A stretch of DNA of 50,312 nt from Bordetella parapertussis (GCA_945862135.1 CAMAYE010000004.1:1-50312); one strand, 5' to 3'; positions 35,184 to 44,087 are shown, counted from the first letter of the stretch. The notes: generated from the sequence alone by a model not told the origin. A program made the numbers and translations.

Positions 35184-36059
35184 GTGAAGGTCGATCCCAA
35201 ACAAGTGGAAGAAGCGTGCAAGGAACTGTATATCCGCGCGCTCAAAATGTTGCCGCCGGACATCAAACAGGGTTTTCAGCAGCTTGATCGCGCTGAAACC
35301 AATGCTACCGGCAAAGCCATCCTCGGCACGATGATCCGCAACATCAAGGTGGCGGAGGACAATACCAACCTGTTGTGCCAGGACACCGGTATTCCGATTT
35401 ATAACGTGGTGATTGGGAGCGGCATTGAGTTTGACGGTCATGCGCTGAAGCAGGCGATCGTCAGCGGCTGCACCCGCGCGACCCAGGAGCATCCGCTGCG
35501 TTCATCGGTGGTTCATCCGACCACGCGCAAGAATCTTCATACCTCCGGCGGTCGTCATGTGCCGGTGATCAATATCGATTTTTCGTCGCAGGCCGAGACG
35601 CTGTCGATCGAGATGATCCCCAAAGGCTCGGGCTCGGAGAACAATTCCTGGCTGAAAATGGCAATACCTGCCGACGGCATCGACGCGATCAAGACCTTTG
35701 TCATTGACTGCGTGCTGGAAGCCGGAGGCAAGAGTTGCCCGCCGGTGATTGTCGGCGTCGGCGTCGGTGGTACGGCAGACCTTTGCGTGCACCTGTCGAA
35801 AGTCGCAGCGACCCGGCCACTGGGCAGCCAATGCGCAGATCCCGAGGGCGCGAAGCTTGAGGCCGAACTCAGCGCCGTGGTCAACAAGCTGGGTGTCGGT
35901 GCGCAAGGCCTCGGCGGCGATTCCACGGCATTTGCAGTGCATGTCGAGACTGCTGCCACACACATCACGATGAATCCCGTTGCGGTCAACATGCAGTGCC
36001 ATTCGGCACGGCGCGCGCGGGCGACTTTCACGCCGCAAGGCCTCAGTTACGGTTACTGA
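35184..36059 (+). CDS. Class I fumarase / L(+)-tartrate dehydratase, alpha subunit
   Basis: The 291-residue product is the [4Fe-4S] alpha part of a two-subunit hydro-lyase. The three cluster cysteines are Cys65 (LLCQDTGIP), Cys185 (GGKSCPPVIVGVGVGG) and Cys272 (NMQCHSARRA). Also typical are HPTTRKN and PKGSGSENNSW. The enzyme adds or removes water across a fumarate-like double bond. Specificity for fumarate, tartrate or a substituted analogue cannot be told from the sequence. GTG 35184 preceded by GAAGG gives the conserved N-terminus. It is followed by the beta subunit 15 bases later, and by the SdhA-like gene. Confidence 0.92.
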   Translation: MKVDPKQVEEACKELYIRALKMLPPDIKQGFQQLDRAETNATGKAILGTMIRNIKVAEDNTNLLCQDTGIPIYNVVIGSGIEFDGHALKQAIVSGCTRATQEHPLRSSVVHPTTRKNLHTSGGRHVPVINIDFSSQAETLSIEMIPKGSGSENNSWLKMAIPADGIDAIKTFVIDCVLEAGGKSCPPVIVGVGVGGTADLCVHLSKVAATRPLGSQCADPEGAKLEAELSAVVNKLGVGAQGLGGDSTAFAVHVETAATHITMNPVAVNMQCHSARRARATFTPQGLSYGY

Positions 36060-36074
36060 TCGACGGATACAGAC

Positions 36075-36686
36075 ATGGCGCATTACGAACTCAATATGCC
36101 GGTGACGGAGGAGCAGGTCCGCAAACTGCGCATCAACGATACCGTCACCCTGCATCAGACGCTGTACGGCATTCGCGATGCCACGCAGATTCACATGTTC
36201 GACCATGGGCGTAAGACGCGTTTCGACCTGAACGGACATGCGGTGGTGCATACCGCACCCAATGTCAAATGGGTAGGTGAAACCAAAGCACATCCTTCGG
36301 GCTATGCGCCGATCTGCATCGGCACCACCACCAGTGCTCGCATGGAGCGCTTTACCCGCCCGCTGATGGAGCAATACGGCGTGCGCATCATCATCGGCAA
36401 GGGCGGATTGTTTGCGGCTTCAGCCAAGGCTTTCTCCGATATCGGCGGCGTTTATCTGGCGATCATCGGTGGCACCGCGGCGCTGGAAACGACCTGGATC
36501 GAACAGATCGAAGAGGTTGATCTCGACGACCTCAATCCAGAATCGCTGTGGAAATTCCGCATCAAGGGCTTCGGCCCGTTGCTGGTCGCGATGGATTCCC
36601 ATGGCGGCAGTCTTTATACCGCAGTTAACGCGGCTGCCAAGGACCAGCGTGCCGGCGTACTTGCGGCCCTCGGCGTCAAAAGTTAA
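36075..36686 (+). CDS. Class I fumarase / L(+)-tartrate dehydratase, beta subunit
   Basis: The 203-residue beta subunit matches the C-terminal domain of class I fumarases. Recognisable blocks are RDATQIHMFDHG, HTAPNVKW-like region, SGYAPICIGTTTSARMER (swivelling domain), IIGKGGLFAAS, and YLAIIGGTAALETTWIEQIE. It pairs with the alpha subunit to form the substrate pocket. The stop is six bases before the ATG of the SdhA-like gene, a tight arrangement that links hydration with succinate-type oxidation. Confidence 0.92.
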   Translation: MAHYELNMPVTEEQVRKLRINDTVTLHQTLYGIRDATQIHMFDHGRKTRFDLNGHAVVHTAPNVKWVGETKAHPSGYAPICIGTTTSARMERFTRPLMEQYGVRIIIGKGGLFAASAKAFSDIGGVYLAIIGGTAALETTWIEQIEEVDLDDLNPESLWKFRIKGFGPLLVAMDSHGGSLYTAVNAAAKDQRAGVLAALGVKS

Positions 36687-36692
36687 AACCTC

Positions 36693-38408
36693 ATGAAAAC
36701 CATCAAGACCGACATTCTTATTCTTGGCTCCGGCGGCGCCGGCCTGTTTGCTGCGCTGCATGCCCATCAGCACAACCCTGAACTGTCGATCACCGTTGCG
36801 GTGAAAGGCCTGCTCGGGAAAAGCGGCTGCACGCGCATGGTACAGGGCGGCTACAACGTGGCGCTTGCCGAAGGCGATTCCGTCGAGCGTCATTTCATGG
36901 ACACCATCGAAGGCGGCAAGTGGCTGCCCGACCAGGATCTGGCGTGGACGCTGGTTGAAACCGCGGTCGAGCGTATTCATGAGCTGGAAAACGAACTCGG
37001 CTGTTTCTTCGACCGCAATCCCGACGGCACGATCCACCAGAAGGCTTTTGCCGGACAGACTTTTGATCGTACCGTGCACAAGGGTGACCTGACCGGCATC
37101 GAAATCATCAACCGCCTCGCCGAACAGGTGTGGGCGCGCGGCATCAACCGGCTGGAAGAACATCGCGCCGTCGAGTTCATCAAGAACAAGGACGGTTCTG
37201 CGGTTTCCGGCGTGCTGATGATCGATATGCGCAGCGGCGAGTTCACCTTCGTGCAGGCGCAGGCGGTGCTGCTGGCCACTGGTGGTGGCCCGACGATGTA
37301 CAAATACCACACGCCTTCCGGCGACAAGAGTTGCGACGGCATGGCGATGGCGATGCGCGCGGGGCTGCAACTGCGCGACATGGAGATGGTGCAGTTCCAC
37401 CCGACCGGACTGATTGCCGGCATGGACACACGCATCACCGGTACCATCATTGAGGAAGGCCTGCGCGGCGCCGGCGGTTATCTGCTCAACGGCGACGGCG
37501 ATCGCTTCATGCACAAATATGATCCGCGTAACGAGCGTGCGACGCGCGACATCGTCAGCCGCGGCATGTTCGAGGAAATGCGCGCCGGACGCGTGGGCCC
37601 GCGCGGAGGCCTCTACATCACCATGCGCCATCTCGATCCGGTGATGGTGCGCAAGGAATTCAAGGGCATGGTCGAGCGCTGCGCCGACTGCGGTTTTGAT
37701 CTGGTCGGAGGACTCGCCGACGTGGTGCCGACGGCGCATTACATGATGGGCGGCGTGGTGTTCAAAACCGACTGCACCACCGATCTGCATGGTTTGTTCG
37801 TTGCGGGTGAGGATTCGGGCGGCGTTCATGGCGCCAACCGCCTCGGTGGCAACGGCGTTGCCAATTCCACGGTGTTCGGTGGTATCGCCGGCGACGTGAT
37901 GCCTGGCTGGATCAAGGCCAATGGCGAGTTTCGCGCGCCGGACCAAGAGGCGATTGATGCCGCGGTGGCCCGTTGCCAGGCGCCGTTGTCGCGCAAGGGT
38001 GGTGACATGAACGCCATTCGCGAGCAGCTTTACAACGTGATGTGGGATGACGTCGGTATAGTCCGCGATGCCGCCTCTTTGGAGCGGGCTGAGGGGCAGC
38101 TCGATGATCTTGATGCGCAGCTTGATGCAGTCGGCATCAACGGTTCAACGCTGGCATTCAATTTGACCTGGCACGACTGGCTCAATTTGAAGAACCTCGT
38201 CATGGTGTCGAAGTCGATCCGCTTCGCGGCGATGGCCCGTGAGGATTCGCGCGGCGCGCACTTCCGCGCCGACCACCCGGATGTGCGCGATCTTGAGAAC
38301 TCGCGTTACACCTGTGTCGGCTGGAAGGATGGGCGTTTCAACATTGAAACGCGGCCGGTCAAATTCACCCGGGTCAAGCCTGGCGAGTCGCTGCTGACAG
38401 CAAGCTGA
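36693..38408 (+). CDS. SdhA/FrdA-like flavoprotein without the FAD-linking histidine
   Basis: The 571-residue product has the Rossmann FAD motif ILGSGGAGLFAALHA and the catalytic segments of succinate dehydrogenase/fumarate reductase: MVQFHPTGLI, GAGGYLLNGDGDRFM, ERATRDIVSRG (active-site Arg), VPTAHYMMGG and HGANRLGGN. In SdhA/FrdA the covalent flavin is held by His in RSHT-x-x-x-QGG. Here the segment is KSGCTRMVQGG, with Cys46 at that place. In E. coli fumarate reductase, loss of this His leaves fumarate reduction but abolishes succinate oxidation. So this protein may bind FAD loosely, use another substrate, or run reductively. Its partners are presumably the SdhB-like and membrane subunits at 31123-32593. 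Confidence 0.88.
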   Translation: MKTIKTDILILGSGGAGLFAALHAHQHNPELSITVAVKGLLGKSGCTRMVQGGYNVALAEGDSVERHFMDTIEGGKWLPDQDLAWTLVETAVERIHELENELGCFFDRNPDGTIHQKAFAGQTFDRTVHKGDLTGIEIINRLAEQVWARGINRLEEHRAVEFIKNKDGSAVSGVLMIDMRSGEFTFVQAQAVLLATGGGPTMYKYHTPSGDKSCDGMAMAMRAGLQLRDMEMVQFHPTGLIAGMDTRITGTIIEEGLRGAGGYLLNGDGDRFMHKYDPRNERATRDIVSRGMFEEMRAGRVGPRGGLYITMRHLDPVMVRKEFKGMVERCADCGFDLVGGLADVVPTAHYMMGGVVFKTDCTTDLHGLFVAGEDSGGVHGANRLGGNGVANSTVFGGIAGDVMPGWIKANGEFRAPDQEAIDAAVARCQAPLSRKGGDMNAIREQLYNVMWDDVGIVRDAASLERAEGQLDDLDAQLDAVGINGSTLAFNLTWHDWLNLKNLVMVSKSIRFAAMAREDSRGAHFRADHPDVRDLENSRYTCVGWKDGRFNIETRPVKFTRVKPGESLLTAS

Positions 38409-38508
38409 TTCCGCATCAGCATCTGCTGTTTGATTTTTCCGGGCTGGCGGGGGAGACTGCCGGTCCGGTCTTCCCGTACATACATAACATCTGCTTGGAG
38501 GAAAAATC

Positions 38509-39492
38509 ATGGATCGCTCCATTTTTCTTGGCATCACGCTTGCGACTGCGACTTTCGGCGGCATATTTGCTATGGCCTCAACCGCGGCAGCCCAGGAATT
38601 TCCGACGCGCAGCATTCGCATGGTGCTCCCATTTCCTGCTGGCGGCGGCAGTGATCTGGTGGCGCGCATCATTGCGCAGAAATTTTCGCAGCAGCTGGGG
38701 CAGCAGGTGGTTGTCGACAACCGTGCCGGCGCCAGCGGCAACATCGCGGCAGACATCGTCGCCAAGGCGCCGGGCGACGGCTATACGGTGTTTTTTGCAA
38801 ATTCCTCGATAACGATCAGCCCCGCGATCTACAAAAAACTGAGCTTTGACCCGGTCAGGGACTTTGCCCCGATATCGATGGCATCCTCTTATCCTTTTGC
38901 TCTGGTTGCGCATCCCGCGCTGCCGGTAAAAAGCGTCAAGGATCTGGTGGCGCTTGCCAAGGGCAAGCCGAACTCGCTCGATTATTCTTCGGCCGGCACC
39001 GGCACCATGTCACACATGGCAATGGAAATGCTCCGGGTCAAAACCGGTACCCGCATCACCCACCTTCCGTACAAGGGCGCAGCACCGGCAACGGTCGCGC
39101 TGCTCACCGGCGAATCCCAGGCGGCCTTTGTGGTGATGCCGGTGGCCGCGCCGCATATCCGCAACAACCGCCTGCGTGGTCTCGCTGTCGCCGACAAGGT
39201 GCGGTCGAAGGTTGTTCCGGAAGTGCCGACCATGGAAGAAGCCGGCGTCCAAGGTCATCTTGCCGTTCAGTGGAACGGTCTGTTTGTGCCGGTGAAAACG
39301 CCGCAGGCGGTGCAGGACAGGCTGTACAAGGAATGGGTTGCCTCGGTGAAGTCGCCAGAAGTGGTGCAGCGCATCCGCGCCGAGGGCGCGGAACCCAGCG
39401 GCAACACACCGGCGGAATTTGCGGCGTTTTTCAAGGCCGAGACTGCGAAGTGGGCGGATGTGGCGAAGCAATCCGGCACCAAGGTCGACTGA
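38509..39492 (+). CDS. Bug/TctC family periplasmic solute receptor 2
   Basis: The 327-residue receptor has a signal peptide (cleaved after AAA near residue 28) and the family pattern FPTRSIRMVLPFPAGGGSDL, VVDNRAGASGNIAADIVAK, GDGYTVFF and SSAGTGTMSHMAMEML. It is clearly divergent from receptor 1 at 34135, so it probably binds a different ligand or is a second affinity version. GGAGG ribosome site. The dehydrogenase gene follows after only four bases, so the two are cotranscribed. Confidence 0.93.
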   Translation: MDRSIFLGITLATATFGGIFAMASTAAAQEFPTRSIRMVLPFPAGGGSDLVARIIAQKFSQQLGQQVVVDNRAGASGNIAADIVAKAPGDGYTVFFANSSITISPAIYKKLSFDPVRDFAPISMASSYPFALVAHPALPVKSVKDLVALAKGKPNSLDYSSAGTGTMSHMAMEMLRVKTGTRITHLPYKGAAPATVALLTGESQAAFVVMPVAAPHIRNNRLRGLAVADKVRSKVVPEVPTMEEAGVQGHLAVQWNGLFVPVKTPQAVQDRLYKEWVASVKSPEVVQRIRAEGAEPSGNTPAEFAAFFKAETAKWADVAKQSGTKVD

Positions 39493-39496
39493 TCTC

Positions 39497-40510
39497 ATGC
39501 TAGTACTAGCGATTGCCGAATTGACCGAACTTGCCGCGCGGGCGCTGAAGCGTGCGGGCGCGTCGAAATCCATGGCTGAGGCGACCGCACAGGCCTTGGT
39601 TGCAGCCGAAGCGGAGGGACTGTCAGGCCACGGCCTGTCGCGCGTTGCGCTCTATGCCCAGCATCTGCGCGAAGGCCGTGCCGATGGCAAAGCCAAACCC
39701 AAAGTCATTCGCAAGAACGGCGCTACCTGCCTGATCGACGCCGGCGGTGGGCTGGCGTTTCCTGCAGCGGCCCTTGCGGTCAATGAAGCGATCAAACGCG
39801 CCAAAAAATACGGTGTCGCTTTTGTCGGCATCACCAACAGCCATCATTTTGGCGCCGCGGCGTATCACCTCGCCGCGATTGCCGATGCCGGGATGACCGG
39901 TATTGCGCTGACCAACTCCCCGTCGGCGATCAATGCCTGGGGCGGCAGCAAGGCCTTTTTCGGCACCAATCCGATCGCGGCGATTTTTCCGCGCAAGAAT
40001 GCACAGCCGATTGTTGTTGATCTGTCGCTGACCGAAGTGACGCGCGGCAAGATCATGCTCTATGCCAAGGAAAACAAGCCGATTCCGCTGGGCTGGGCAG
40101 TCGATCGCGATGGCAATCCGACGACCAGCGCGCAGGCTGCACTGACCGGCAGTCTGACGGCGATCGGCGGCGTCAAAGGCACCGCATTGGCGTTGATGGT
40201 CGAGGCGTTATGTGTTGCGCTCACTGGCGCTGCTTTGAGCTGCGAAAACGATTCGTACTTCGAACCCGGCAACAAGCCGCGCATCGGCCACGCGCTGATC
40301 GTCATCAATCCCGATGCGCTGGCCGGAGCCGATGTTTATTTCTCGCGCATCGAGGACATGGTTGGGCACATGCTCGGCGATGCCGGCGTACGTTTGCCGG
40401 GCGCAAGGCGCCATCAGGCGGTGGCGAAGGCGCAGGCCGAAGGCATCAGCCTGGCGGATACGTTGCATCAGGAGTTGCTGAAACTCGCCGGGCGCAGCCG
40501 CAAGAAGTGA
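39497..40510 (+). CDS. LDH2/MDH2-family NAD(P)-dependent 2-hydroxyacid dehydrogenase
   Basis: The 337-residue protein belongs to the family of MDH2-type malate, L-lactate, ureidoglycolate and (R)-sulfolactate (ComC) dehydrogenases. Typical blocks are AEAEGLSGHGLSRV at the N-terminus, TNSHHFGAAAYHL (catalytic His), FFGTNPIAAIFP, PLGWAVDRDGNPTTSA and IGGVKGTALALMVE. The reaction is reversible oxidation of a 2-hydroxyacid to a 2-oxoacid. With SuyAB in the same island, a ComC-like (R)-sulfolactate dehydrogenase is one reading; with the fumarase and SDH-like genes, malate or a substituted malate is the other. ATG 39497 gives the family N-terminus and has no strong ribosome site, so coupling to the Bug gene is likely. 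Confidence 0.88.
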   Translation: MLVLAIAELTELAARALKRAGASKSMAEATAQALVAAEAEGLSGHGLSRVALYAQHLREGRADGKAKPKVIRKNGATCLIDAGGGLAFPAAALAVNEAIKRAKKYGVAFVGITNSHHFGAAAYHLAAIADAGMTGIALTNSPSAINAWGGSKAFFGTNPIAAIFPRKNAQPIVVDLSLTEVTRGKIMLYAKENKPIPLGWAVDRDGNPTTSAQAALTGSLTAIGGVKGTALALMVEALCVALTGAALSCENDSYFEPGNKPRIGHALIVINPDALAGADVYFSRIEDMVGHMLGDAGVRLPGARRHQAVAKAQAEGISLADTLHQELLKLAGRSRKK

Positions 40511-40530
40511 TATAAGTAATTGTTTTTAAA
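40511..40530 (-). repeat. Dispersed AT-rich element, copy 4 (reverse orientation)
   Basis: This copy begins on the base right after the dehydrogenase stop codon and is oriented opposite to the other three. It marks the right edge of the catabolic island before recQ. See 12649 for the consensus. Confidence 0.6.
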
Positions 40531-40607
40531 TATTAATTTATGGTTGCGGCCGTCCGTTCCGCGGCCGCGACAACGCCTGTCCGCCTGCTGCGTTGTTCAG
40601 GATCATC

Positions 40608-42413
40608 ATGAACACCACGACTGATCCGCGTCCATTGCAGCTGTTACGCACGGTATTCGGTCATCCAGCATTCCGCGGCGCGCAGGAGGACATCGTCACG
40701 CACGTTGCCGGCGGTGGTGATGCGCTGGTACTGATGCCCACCGGCGGCGGCAAATCCCTGTGTTACCAGTTGCCGGCGTTGTTGCGCGACGGCACCGCAC
40801 TGGTGGTGTCACCGCTTATTGCGCTGATGCAGGATCAGGTCGCCGCGCTGAAGCAGCTCGGTGTGCGCGCCGCATTCCTCAACTCGACGCTCGATGGTCG
40901 TGAAGTCAACGCCTGCGAAAAGGCGCTGCGCAACGGTGAACTCGACCTGCTGTATGTCGCGCCGGAACGACTGATGATGCCGCGCATGCTGGATTGCCTC
41001 GCAGAATCTAGGATTGCGCTGTTCGCGATTGATGAAGCGCATTGTGTGTCGCAATGGGGTCATGATTTCCGGCCGGAGTATTTGCAACTGTCGGTGCTGC
41101 ATGAGCGGTTTCCGCAGGTCCCGCGCATTGCGCTGACTGCGACGGCCGATCCGCAGACCCGCGAAGAAATCATCCGCCGTCTGGCCCTGGATGAAGCCCG
41201 AGTATTCATTTCCAGCTTCGACAGGCCGAACATCCGCTATACCATCGTTGACAAGCAGGATGCGCGCAACCAGCTGCTGCGCTTTATCCGCGAAGATCAT
41301 CCAGGCGAGGCCGGTATCGTCTATTGCCTGTCGCGAAAAAAGGTCGATGAGACGTCGGCGTGGCTGGTCAGTCACGGCGTACGCGCGCTGCCGTACCACG
41401 CCGGCATGGATCCCCAATCACGCGCGGATCATCAAAGTCGTTTCCAGCGCGAAGAGGGTGTGGTGGTGGTCGCGACGATTGCCTTCGGCATGGGCATCGA
41501 CAAACCCGACGTACGTTTTGTTGCACATCTCGATCTGCCGAAAAGCATTGAAGGGTATTACCAGGAAACCGGCCGCGCAGGGCGTGACGGCGCGCCCGCT
41601 GATGCGTGGATGGCGTACGGCTTGGGCGACGTTGTGCAGCAGCGGCGCATGATCGACCAGTCTGAGGGCAGCGAGGAGTACCGTCGGGTGCTGGTGGTCA
41701 AGCTGGACGCGCTTCTCGGACTGTGTGAGACCGCCGGTTGCCGGCGGGTGCGCCTGCTTGATTACTTTGGCGAGGACAGCGCGCCCTGCAGTAATTGCGA
41801 CACTTGCCTTGAGCCGCCACAAACCTGGGACGCCTCCGTAGCTGCGCGCAAGGCGTTGTCATGCATTTATCGCACTGGTCAGCGTTTCGGCGCAGTGCAT
41901 CTGATTGATGTGCTGCGCGGGCGCTCGACAGAGCGTACCGCGCAATGGGGCCATGAGCAGCTCAACGTCTTCGGCATCGGCGCTGATCTTGATGAGCCTT
42001 CATGGCGCAATGTCTTCCGCCAATTAGTGGCGCTGGGTTATGCCGAGCCTGATCACGACGCGTTCGGTGCCCTGAAACTGACCGAGGCCAGCCGTCCGGT
42101 GCTGAAGGGCGAGCAGTCCGTGGAGATGCGCCAGCTGCAGCCGCGCAAAGGGAAGGTGAGCAAGGCACGCCGTGATGCTACTGCGGGTTTGTCGACAGCC
42201 GATGCCGGCTTATTGGAGCAACTCAAGGTCTGGCGGCTTGAACAGGCCCGTGAACAGTCGGTACCGGCCTACGTGATTCTCCACGACCGCACCCTGGCGG
42301 AAATCGCGGCATTGCGCCCCCGGGATATGGATGAGCTGGCGACCATCAGCGGCATTGGTGCCAAAAAACTTGAACGGTACGGAGCCGCATTGCTGACGCT
42401 GGTCGAGGCATGA
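40608..42413 (+). CDS. recQ: ATP-dependent DNA helicase RecQ
   Basis: RecQ is a 3'-5' helicase of recombination and fork repair. The 601-residue product is complete: motif [14 protein letters not shown], motif [19 protein letters not shown], motif [12 protein letters not shown], the zinc site with cysteines in [12 protein letters not shown] and CSNCDTC, the winged-helix domain (about 405-520), and an HRDC domain at the end ([36 protein letters not shown]). ATG 40608 was taken over a TTG five codons upstream. It lies just past the catabolic island and is likely housekeeping. Confidence 0.97.
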   Translation: MNTTTDPRPLQLLRTVFGHPAFRGAQEDIVTHVAGGGDALVLMPTGGGKSLCYQLPALLRDGTALVVSPLIALMQDQVAALKQLGVRAAFLNSTLDGREVNACEKALRNGELDLLYVAPERLMMPRMLDCLAESRIALFAIDEAHCVSQWGHDFRPEYLQLSVLHERFPQVPRIALTATADPQTREEIIRRLALDEARVFISSFDRPNIRYTIVDKQDARNQLLRFIREDHPGEAGIVYCLSRKKVDETSAWLVSHGVRALPYHAGMDPQSRADHQSRFQREEGVVVVATIAFGMGIDKPDVRFVAHLDLPKSIEGYYQETGRAGRDGAPADAWMAYGLGDVVQQRRMIDQSEGSEEYRRVLVVKLDALLGLCETAGCRRVRLLDYFGEDSAPCSNCDTCLEPPQTWDASVAARKALSCIYRTGQRFGAVHLIDVLRGRSTERTAQWGHEQLNVFGIGADLDEPSWRNVFRQLVALGYAEPDHDAFGALKLTEASRPVLKGEQSVEMRQLQPRKGKVSKARRDATAGLSTADAGLLEQLKVWRLEQAREQSVPAYVILHDRTLAEIAALRPRDMDELATISGIGAKKLERYGAALLTLVEA

Positions 42414-42554
42414 CGTTAGTGATGGTCTGATTCGACGTGGTGCGTCGCACCAAAGTGCTGAGCAGTCGATTTCCAAGTGAGTATTGGCATTTGTTGCGGT
42501 CGCACGGTAACGTATGCACCGTCATTGTGAGAACGCGGTCCAAAAGGGGGAGTC

Positions 42555-43586
42555 ATGAAAATTGCCGTTGCAGCTTGTGCGCTGGTGACGTTGGTGCTGG
42601 GCAGTGCGCCGGTGCTGGCGCAGAACGTGAAAATAACGCCCATCGGTTCGCATCCCGGAGAGCTCTGCGCGAATGATCGCGCAATTGTTTTCGAAGATCC
42701 TACCGGTGTCCGCTTTCTTTACGACCCCGCGCACAACGTGACTGGCGGTGATGATCCGCGGCTGGGCACGATTCATCTGGTGCTGCTTTCACACATGCAC
42801 GGCGATCATGTCGGCGACCAGAAGTTGAGAGAGCCGGGTGCGGGAAGCTGCGCCAACTCGGCAAGGATGCCGGCGCCCCATTCGACAACTGCGGAAGTTG
42901 CGGCAGCTAAGAATGCCGGGCTGGTGATGACCCGCGCCATGAGCGGATTCGTCGGCAAAAAGATCCAGATGATCCACAGCGGCAAGCCGATCGGTTTCTG
43001 TCCGCAAACCGGTGGCGCCACGACCGTGCCGGTTGCCACGGTATGTGCCTCCCAGACAGATCTTGGCGGTGTTTTTGTTGCAAAAACGGCTGATGCGTCA
43101 AAGGGCGTGGAGATCTCGATCATTTATGCCTCGCACGTCAACAACGCGCCGCCCGCGTTGCTGTCGGAGGCGCAGCGCGCCTTGATGAAGGCTGACGGTT
43201 CGATTGTCGAATATGGTCCTGCGACAGGATTCGTCGTCAAGTTCACCAATGGTCTGACGGCCTACCTCACGGGGGATACCGGCATTCATTCCGAGATGAA
43301 AACGGTCGTGAAGGAGTTTCACAAAGCCAACCTGACCGTGCTTAATCTCGGGCCGAATCCAGGCATTTTCTATTCTGGCGGGCACGCCATCAACGAGCTG
43401 ATCCAGCCCGCTTCGGTGATACTCACGCATCCGAACGAGCCGGTTACCGAGGGTGGGGCACTCCGGCCTGCTTCGCGTACGGCGGCGTTCATCAAGATGC
43501 TCAAACCGCCTTCTCACCTGGCCATCAGCGGCCGTACGATGGAGTTCGATGGCCAGGGCAAATGCGTATCGGGTTGCAGCCCCTGA
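42555..43586 (+). CDS. Exported metallo-beta-lactamase-fold hydrolase
   Basis: The 343-residue product has a Sec signal peptide (cleaved after VLA near residue 22) and a metallo-beta-lactamase fold of the UlaG-like type. The metal motif is SHMHGDHVGD at 79-88 (H80, H82, D84, H85). Further ligands are likely in IYASHVNN (around 195) and LTGDTGIH (around 237). The substrate is unknown. A strong GGGGGAG ribosome site precedes the ATG. It stands alone between recQ and the convergent DUF1330 gene. Confidence 0.85.
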   Translation: MKIAVAACALVTLVLGSAPVLAQNVKITPIGSHPGELCANDRAIVFEDPTGVRFLYDPAHNVTGGDDPRLGTIHLVLLSHMHGDHVGDQKLREPGAGSCANSARMPAPHSTTAEVAAAKNAGLVMTRAMSGFVGKKIQMIHSGKPIGFCPQTGGATTVPVATVCASQTDLGGVFVAKTADASKGVEISIIYASHVNNAPPALLSEAQRALMKADGSIVEYGPATGFVVKFTNGLTAYLTGDTGIHSEMKTVVKEFHKANLTVLNLGPNPGIFYSGGHAINELIQPASVILTHPNEPVTEGGALRPASRTAAFIKMLKPPSHLAISGRTMEFDGQGKCVSGCSP

Positions 43587-43618
43587 GCAGTTGAAGTGAA
43601 ATCGTCGGGGCCGCGCCG

Positions 43619-43915
43619 TCAGGCGATGCCTTCGACGATGCGCAGGTCGCGCTCGACGGCGCCGCCTTCAAGTTCCTTCAACGCCGCCTGATAGGCCGGT
43701 GTGTCATGCGCGGCCAGTGCCAGCGCAAGGTTGTCGAATTCGATGACCACGACGCGTTGCTGGATACCGGCCTCGTACACCCGGGCAGCCATGCCACGAA
43801 CCAGAAAACGGCCGCCGCTGGCCTGCACTGCAGACGGTGCGACGGCTGCATAACGGGCAAAGGCATCCGGTTTGTGGATCGCACGGTAGCTGACGACCCA
43901 ATAGGCTTTGGCCAT
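43619..43915 (-). CDS. DUF1330 family protein
   Basis: A 98-residue product typical of DUF1330, a dimeric alpha/beta-barrel (ferredoxin-like) family: AKAYWVVSYRAIHKPDAFARY, SGGRFLVRG, VVVIEFDNLALALAAHDTPAYQAAL. No biochemical role is established for the family. ATG 43915 starts directly on the first strand; the frame extends eleven codons upstream without similarity. It converges on the metallo-hydrolase with 32 bases between. Confidence 0.88.
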   Translation of the reverse strand: MAKAYWVVSYRAIHKPDAFARYAAVAPSAVQASGGRFLVRGMAARVYEAGIQQRVVVIEFDNLALALAAHDTPAYQAALKELEGGAVERDLRIVEGIA

Positions 43916-44054
43916 TTTGTTCCCCTCAGGTTTTGTGTTCTTCAGCAATGATACGCCGGCTGTTTTAATCGGGGGATCAGCCAGGTCGGGAGGGCGAACG
44001 CCGTTACCATAATCCGGAATGTCCGCTGAAGGGCATGCCGGCTGAGTGTATGTT

Positions 44055-44087
44055 GCTGTTACAGCATTGGCATCTGCTTAATAATAA
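44055..44087 (+). promoter_or_regulatory. Palindrome and AT-rich -10-like region before the TfdA-like gene
   Basis: GCTGT-T-ACAGC (44055-44065) is a perfect inverted repeat. TTACAG inside it could be a -35, with an AT-rich TAATAATAA tract about 15-17 bases downstream. It lies 40-70 bases before the dioxygenase start, in the divergent spacer with the DUF1330 gene. An operator overlapping a promoter is plausible. Confidence 0.3.

Noticed and set aside
36420-37946. Antisense open frame of 508 codons opposite the SdhA-like gene
   Set aside because: The SdhA-like protein has all catalytic motifs on the plus strand; the antisense product has none.
4613-40547. Near-identical 17-base strings with TTAATTT and GGTTGCGG before ftsZ and before recQ
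   Set aside because: Across a 50-kb window, a 16-of-17 match between two positions is expected several times by chance, and there is no third copy.
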